Of a stretch of DNA of 27,898 bases, positions 24,240-27,898 are shown in pieces. This DNA comes from Aquirhabdus sp. (GTDB lineage Bacteria > Pseudomonadota > Gammaproteobacteria > Pseudomonadales > Moraxellaceae): assembly GCA_030149815.1 (NCBI GenBank), contig JASLHI010000034.1, positions 1-27,898 of the forward strand. Reading direction: 5' to 3'. The translations under genes and the position numbers were made by a program. The notes under the pieces were generated by a model, which searched no databases, was not told the DNA's origin, and worked only from the letters and a program-made list of their open reading frames with translations. Position 1 is the first letter of the stretch. Every line of letters begins with the position of its first letter.

Positions 24240-25037
24240 ATGCCTGTATCCGATTCGTTACCAGCCACTTTATCTCCATCAACCGTCTCATTAACTAAAT
24301 TGGTTGACTGGTGTGATCAAACGCTTGCGATTTCATCATTCAAAGATTATGCGCCAAATGGTCTGCAAGTTGAGGGCAAACCTGTCATTAGCAAGCTCGT
24401 CACTGGTGTCACGGCAAGTCTTGCCCTGATTGACGCCGCGATATTAGAAAATGCAGATGCCATCATGGTACATCACGGCTATTTTTGGAAAGGCGAAGAT
24501 GCGACATTGACAGGCATGAAAAGCAAACGTGTACAACGTTTATTTCAGCGTAACATTTCCCTTATCGCCTATCATCTACCGCTGGATGCACATACGGCTT
24601 TGGGGAATAACATCGCTTTCGCTGATCTGATGGGATTTAAAACGCAAGGCGGTCTTTATCCAGAAGAAAAAAATCCTATTGGGAATATCGGCACTTGTGA
24701 ACCGATGACAGTACCCGCAATGGCAGAATTATTAAGAAAAAAACTAGGACGCAGACCTCGCTACCTTGCAGGTGGCCCTGAAATGATCCAAAAAGTAGCG
24801 TGGTGTACTGGCGGCGCACAAGACTTCATTCATCAAGCCGCAAAAATGGGCTGTGATGCGTATTTTTCTGGTGAGGTTAGCGAACGAACTTTTCATGAAG
24901 CAGCCGAACTTGGCATTCACTATTTTGAATGTGGTCATCATGCAACCGAACGCGGAGGAATTCAGCGTTTAGGACAAGCGATTGCAGAACAATTTGGAAT
25001 TGAAGTGGAATTTATTGATATTGAAAATCCCGTTTAA
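24240..25037 (+). CDS. Nif3-like dinuclear metal centre protein (YbgI family)
   Basis: This 265-residue protein matches the Nif3/YbgI/DUF34 family, which forms toroidal hexamers with a two-metal site in each subunit. Metal-site motifs are MVHHGYFWKGE, YHLPLDAH and, near the C-terminus, ECGHHATERGG, with the central CTGGAQDFI. The family has been linked to GTP cyclohydrolase I-like chemistry and tetrapyrrole or stress functions, but the reaction is not settled. The gene is divergent from degS with a 148-bp shared region. The ATG has no evident Shine-Dalgarno. Confidence 0.88.
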   Translation: MPVSDSLPATLSPSTVSLTKLVDWCDQTLAISSFKDYAPNGLQVEGKPVISKLVTGVTASLALIDAAILENADAIMVHHGYFWKGEDATLTGMKSKRVQRLFQRNISLIAYHLPLDAHTALGNNIAFADLMGFKTQGGLYPEEKNPIGNIGTCEPMTVPAMAELLRKKLGRRPRYLAGGPEMIQKVAWCTGGAQDFIHQAAKMGCDAYFSGEVSERTFHEAAELGIHYFECGHHATERGGIQRLGQAIAEQFGIEVEFIDIENPV

Positions 25038-25185
25038 CATCATCGTTTAATACCATTACTTTTAGTCCATTTTTTGAACGTTAGCTACACAAACACACAC
25101 ATCATCCCTTGCAAAGACTAAGCAATTTCGGGCATGGTATTGGGGCGCGCTGAAGTGCCTTTTTATCGATTTTTCCAATCGACCC

Positions 25186-25202
25186 AGTCATGACTTAGTC
25201 AT
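25186..25202. promoter_or_regulatory. Overlapping AGTCAT palindromes upstream of the peroxiredoxin gene
   Basis: AGTCATGACT (25186-25195) is a perfect 10-bp palindrome and overlaps ATGACTTAGTCAT (25190-25202), a 6+1+6 palindrome. They stand about 76 bp before the peroxiredoxin ATG, where an operator would lie. They do not match the OxyR pattern as I know it. Confidence 0.3.
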
Positions 25203-25277
25203 TAGAAATAGCGATTAAAAAATCACTTTTGCACATTGAGCACATCTTATTCACTTACCCTCAAGAAGGAATTAATC

Positions 25278-25880
25278 ATGGCAGTATTAGTTGGCAAACC
25301 AGCCCCAGACTTTACCGTAGCAGCCGTACTCGGCAATGGCGAAATCGTTGATTCTTACAATTTTGCAGCAGCAACAAAAAACAAGTACGCATTGGTATTC
25401 TTCTACCCACTCGACTTCACTTTTGTTTGCCCATCAGAATTGATCGCACTGGATCACAAAATTCCTGAATTCACCGCACGTGGCGTTGAAGTCGTTGGTG
25501 TTTCAATCGACTCACAATTTACTCACAACGCATGGCGTAACACACCAGTGGATCAAGGTGGTATTGGTCCAGTTAAATACACTTTAGCAGCAGACACCAA
25601 ACACGAAATCCAACAAGCCTACGACGTTGAATCAGCTGGCGGTGTTGCATTCCGTGGCGCGTTCATCATCGACAAAAACGGCATTGTTCGCTCACAAATC
25701 GTGAACGACCTACCACTCGGTCGTAGCATGGACGAAATCATTCGTATTGTTGACGCACTGCAATTCACTGAAGAACACGGCGAAGTTTGCCCAGCAAACT
25801 GGAAAAAAGGTGATGCGGGTATGACCGCATCTCCAGAAGGCGTTGCAGCGTACTTGGGCGCACACGCAGACAAACTGTAA
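25278..25880 (+). CDS. ahpC: Typical 2-Cys peroxiredoxin (AhpC/Prx1 family)
   Basis: This 200-residue peroxidase reduces hydrogen peroxide, organic hydroperoxides and possibly peroxynitrite. The peroxidatic Cys51 lies in FYPLDFTFVCPSEL and the resolving Cys171 in GEVCPANW. The GGIG and YDVE elements and the extended C-terminus (VAAYL) make it a sensitive-type typical 2-Cys enzyme. The ATG at 25278 has AGAAGGA 7 nt upstream; an upstream ATG in frame (25236) lacks one. No ahpF lies nearby, so the reductant may be thioredoxin or a distant AhpF. It is monocistronic, with a terminator after it, upstream of sodB. Confidence 0.92.
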   Translation: MAVLVGKPAPDFTVAAVLGNGEIVDSYNFAAATKNKYALVFFYPLDFTFVCPSELIALDHKIPEFTARGVEVVGVSIDSQFTHNAWRNTPVDQGGIGPVKYTLAADTKHEIQQAYDVESAGGVAFRGAFIIDKNGIVRSQIVNDLPLGRSMDEIIRIVDALQFTEEHGEVCPANWKKGDAGMTASPEGVAAYLGAHADKL

Positions 25881-25901
25881 TTTCGAAGTTAAAGAGTCAC
25901 T

Positions 25902-25934
25902 ACAGCTCAAATCTTATTTTGGGCTGTTTGTTTT
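25902..25934 (+). terminator. Intrinsic terminator of the peroxiredoxin gene
   Basis: Ten-bp arms ACAGCTCAAA (25902-25911) and TTTGGGCTGT (25918-25927) with one G-U pair flank a 6-nt loop, followed by TTGTTTT. It begins 22 nt after the stop codon. Confidence 0.85.
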
Positions 25935-26021
25935 ATAATGAATACTTTATTGATTCAACGTTTTGTTCAGATTCACAGCCAAATGCTTTGATAAAGCATA
26001 GCCAACTACAAGGAAAACATC

Positions 26022-26648
26022 ATGTCAGAAATTACTCTACCAGCGCTACCATACGCAAAAGATGCATTACAACCACATCTCAGTGCTGAAACACTAGACT
26101 TCCATCATGGCAAACACCATCAAGCCTACGTAACCAACTTGAACAACCTGATCAAAGATACAGATCTGGCTGGTAAATCACTGGTTGAAGTCGTTCTTGC
26201 ATCAGCAAAAGACGCAAGCAAAGCAGGCGTATTCAACAACGCAGCGCAAATCTGGAACCACACATTCTATTGGAACTGCATGACACCAAATGGTGGCGGT
26301 GCACCTACTGGCGCATTAGCAGCAAAAATTGATGAAGCTTTCGGTAGCTACGACAAATTCAAAGAAGAATTCAAGCAAGCAGCATTGACCCAATTCGGTT
26401 CAGGCTGGGCATGGTTGGTTGCAGACCAAGTCAATGGCTCACTCTCAATCATGAAAACCCCAAATGCTGACACACCAATGGCACATGGCAAAATCGCTGT
26501 ATTGACTGTAGACGTATGGGAACATGCTTACTACATCGATTATCGCAACCGTCGCCCAGACTACGTCACCACATTCCTCGACAAGCTGGTGAACTGGGAT
26601 TATGCAAATGCGAAATTAGCGGGTCAACATGCAGGCGTTGAACACTAA
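26022..26648 (+). CDS. sodB: Superoxide dismutase [Fe]
   Basis: This 208-residue cytoplasmic enzyme converts superoxide to peroxide and oxygen. The metal ligands align with E. coli SodB: His28 (LDFHHGKHH), His80 (QIWNH), Asp164 and His168 (TVDVWEHAYY). FYWNCM and the conserved GSGWAWLV are also present. The FNNAAQIWNHTFYWNCM pattern favours the iron form over manganese. AAGGA stands 8 nt before the ATG. A terminator follows. It sits directly after the peroxiredoxin gene, which can destroy the peroxide SodB makes. Confidence 0.95.
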   Translation: MSEITLPALPYAKDALQPHLSAETLDFHHGKHHQAYVTNLNNLIKDTDLAGKSLVEVVLASAKDASKAGVFNNAAQIWNHTFYWNCMTPNGGGAPTGALAAKIDEAFGSYDKFKEEFKQAALTQFGSGWAWLVADQVNGSLSIMKTPNADTPMAHGKIAVLTVDVWEHAYYIDYRNRRPDYVTTFLDKLVNWDYANAKLAGQHAGVEH

Positions 26649-26678
26649 TCCATCAATGCTCTGATTGAGTATTGATCC

Positions 26679-26708
26679 AAAACAGGCTACTTCGGTAGTC
26701 TGTTTTTT
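26679..26708 (+). terminator. Intrinsic terminator of sodB
   Basis: A 12-bp stem AAAACAGGCTAC (26679-26690) / GTAGTCTGTTTT (26695-26706), with one G-U pair, is closed by a TTCG tetraloop and followed by T residues. It starts 31 nt after the sodB stop. Confidence 0.9.
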
Positions 26709-26754
26709 CTTATACGTAATACGTGAATAGCTTTAAAACTTTTAGAATATTAGT

Positions 26755-27228
26755 ATGAATTATAAACTCCTAACTGCCGAAGGCTATCAACGACTACATG
26801 ATGAACTCGATCACTTACTTCGTAATGAACGTCCCGAAATCACGAAAATTGTGTCTTGGGCCGCAAGCCTCGGTGACCGATCAGAAAATGCAGACTATCA
26901 ATACAACAAAAGAAAACTAAGAGAACTCGATCGTCGGATTCGATATTTAACCAAACTCTTTGAAGTCGCCAAAAAAGTTGAATACCACCCTCAGCAAGAA
27001 GGAAAAGTATATTTTGGTGCATGGGTTGAATTAGAAAATGATCAGGGGGAAACAGCCAAATTTCGTATCGTTGGCGATGAAGAAATCTACGCCCAAAATG
27101 ACTACGTCTCTCTACAATCGCCAATGGCGAAAGCATGCTTAGGCAAAGCTATCGATGATGAAGTGCAAGTGTATACGCCGAGTGGCAAAAAAGTTTGGTA
27201 TATCCTTCACATTGAATACAAACAATAA
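26755..27228 (+). CDS. greB: Transcription elongation factor GreB
   Basis: GreB enters the secondary channel of RNA polymerase and stimulates cleavage of backtracked RNA. The N-terminal coiled coil carries the acidic tip in SLGDRSENADYQYNKRKLRELDRRIRYL-like order (acidic loop around residues 40-45), and the C-terminal FKBP-like domain ends in VWYILHIEY. The 157-residue length and the RxLRELDRRIRYL stretch fit GreB rather than GreA. The ATG lacks a Shine-Dalgarno and lies 47 nt after the sodB terminator, so its promoter must be in that gap. Confidence 0.92.
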   Translation: MNYKLLTAEGYQRLHDELDHLLRNERPEITKIVSWAASLGDRSENADYQYNKRKLRELDRRIRYLTKLFEVAKKVEYHPQQEGKVYFGAWVELENDQGETAKFRIVGDEEIYAQNDYVSLQSPMAKACLGKAIDDEVQVYTPSGKKVWYILHIEYKQ

Positions 27229-27701
27229 AAAATCTGAACTCTAAATGACCACATGCACCTTACCTACAAATCATATTAGCTTGAAATAAAAAATTAAATT
27301 GATTTATTCGATAATAAAAAGCATAGCTTTCTTAAAGATTTTTCACCCTAAAAATCACTGCTATCTCATAAATCAGCCTACATTTTTTATCTTGATTAGG
27401 TAAAAACCAATAGTAAAAAAGCGATAAAATTTGATATCCCCACCAAATTTCATACTTTAAACGACCATATTTGAGAGAAAAGAGTGAATGATGATGTAAG
27501 CTATATCTCAAAAAACACCACAACAAGATCATTTATCAGACAATTAGCGCACCAATGATACACATTTTGTAACAGATCACAAAACAACCAATTAACATAC
27601 TTAAATTAAAATAATAATTTATAATCAATACATTATAAAAGTAACATGTAGCTAAGACATCACCAATAAGTAGAAATTTCAGTTACATTTAGCTCAATAT
27701 T
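27229..27701. other. AT-rich intergenic region after greB
   Basis: This stretch holds no ORF I would accept; a 66-codon minus-strand frame at 27332-27532 has no Shine-Dalgarno and looks random. It contains an inverted repeat TTTTGT-N8-ACAAAA (27565-27584) about 300 bp before the last gene. I see no clear greB terminator and no RNA gene. Confidence 0.5.
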
Positions 27702-27717
27702 TGTGCCGTTCGTCACA
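27702..27717. promoter_or_regulatory. CRP/Vfr-like site
   Basis: TGTGC-CGTTCG-TCACA matches the CRP/Vfr consensus TGTGA-N6-TCACA at 9 of 10 fixed positions and is flanked by TT and AA. It ends 6 bp before the -35 of the promoter below. The centre would be near -50 from the predicted start, between the usual class I and class II positions. Confidence 0.5.
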
Positions 27718-27723
27718 AAAAAC

Positions 27724-27752
27724 ATGACAAAAGCTATTCACATCGGCATACT
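27724..27752 (+). promoter_or_regulatory. Putative sigma-70 promoter of the terminal gene
   Basis: ATGACA (27724-27729) and CATACT (27747-27752) are spaced 17 bp apart. Transcription would start near 27759 and give a leader of about 110 nt before the ATG at 27872. Confidence 0.4.
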
Positions 27753-27758
27753 GCCCTC

Positions 27759-27871
27759 CACTTAGATACCGTCACTTGTGACGCTATGCGATGCCGAACC
27801 GAGCCTTACCGTGCACGATGCACTTGATTTATTGAATTGCATCGTTCCGATACCGTCTGCTGGAGACACAC
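27759..27871 (+). promoter_or_regulatory. Structured 5' leader of the terminal gene
   Basis: This leader is much more GC-rich than the DNA before it. It contains a 14-bp palindrome CGTCAC-TT-GTGACG (27770-27783), an inverted repeat GTGCA-CGA-TGCAC (27811-27823), and a GATACCGTC nonamer at both 27765 and 27849. A 13-codon ORF rich in Arg (27786-27827) has no Shine-Dalgarno. I cannot match it to a known riboswitch class; it could equally be an operator region. Confidence 0.35.
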
Positions 27872-27898
27872 ATGCGCCCCATTTCTGATTGGTTAGCC
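27872..27898 (+). CDS. Start of an unidentified gene (runs off the window)
   Basis: Nine codons read MRPISDWLA. The ATG is preceded by GGAGA with a 5-nt spacer, and a promoter and CRP-like site lie upstream, so this is a genuine gene start. Nine residues are too few for me to name the product. Confidence 0.6.

Noticed and set aside
25236..25277. 14-residue N-terminal extension of the peroxiredoxin
   Set aside because: The internal ATG at 25278 has a strong AGAAGGA and gives the family-standard N-terminus; the upstream ATG has neither.
27332..27532. 66-codon minus-strand ORF, aromatic-rich
   Set aside because: No Shine-Dalgarno, very AT-rich composition, no recognisable domain; its bias towards Phe, Tyr, Ile and Leu is what random AT-rich DNA yields.
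1..27898. CRISPR arrays, insertion sequences, prophage or plasmid genes
   Set aside because: No spaced direct repeats, transposase, integrase or phage structural proteins were seen; the only tandem repeat is the short 13-bp one at 22707.

Overview
The window looks like chromosomal DNA of a gammaproteobacterium of the Moraxellaceae, close to Acinetobacter. The grounds are a moderate GC content, a GpsA with the N-terminal extension I remember from Acinetobacter, a rubA/rubB pair, and housekeeping proteins (ArgJ, RapA, RluA, GreB, SodB, a DegS-like protease) of gammaproteobacterial type. This assignment rests on recognising protein sequences, not on a search.

Layout. 1-45 is the first 15 codons of pntA (minus). 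424-4320 is a minus-strand group: gpsA, sixA, gspL, gspM (type II secretion inner-membrane platform) and a small membrane protein. 4422-6156 holds a YdjA-like nitroreductase and a PHA-synthase-like alpha/beta hydrolase. 6309-7972 is an rtcB unit: promoter, 10-codon leader ORF, two mutually exclusive hairpins, an intrinsic terminator, rtcB, and a 57-residue basic protein starting 3 nt after the rtcB stop. 8009-9427 is a membrane-anchored protein that seems to contain two START/SRPBCC-like domains. argJ follows, then a plus-strand FMN/Fe-S glutamate-synthase-like protein.

12942-15197 is a redox group: rubrerythrin without a rubredoxin domain, stand-alone rubredoxin (rubA) and rubredoxin reductase (rubB). 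These could form one NAD(P)H-to-peroxide electron chain. 15348-17056 is a strikingly AT-rich GmrSD-like (DUF262 + DUF1524) defence gene, broken by one missing A in an A-tract. It sits between rubB and rapA and looks acquired. 17129-24091 is minus strand: rapA, rluA, an HSL-type esterase, a glutathione S-transferase preceded by a 13-bp tandem repeat, and a DegS/AlgW-like protease. 24240-27228 is plus strand: a Nif3-family protein, a 2-Cys peroxiredoxin, Fe-superoxide dismutase and greB. After a 640-bp AT-rich gap with a CRP/Vfr-like site and a promoter, a last gene begins at 27872.

A theme is oxidative and RNA/transcription stress: rubrerythrin/rubredoxin, peroxiredoxin and SodB remove reactive oxygen species; RtcB repairs RNA; RapA and GreB rescue RNA polymerase; the DegS-like protease suggests envelope-stress signalling. 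The most interesting candidate for something undescribed is the leader of rtcB, which has the architecture of a translation-sensing attenuator. Next come the small protein coupled to rtcB, the clustered half-sites upstream of rapA, and the frameshifted GmrSD gene with an inverted repeat over its promoter.
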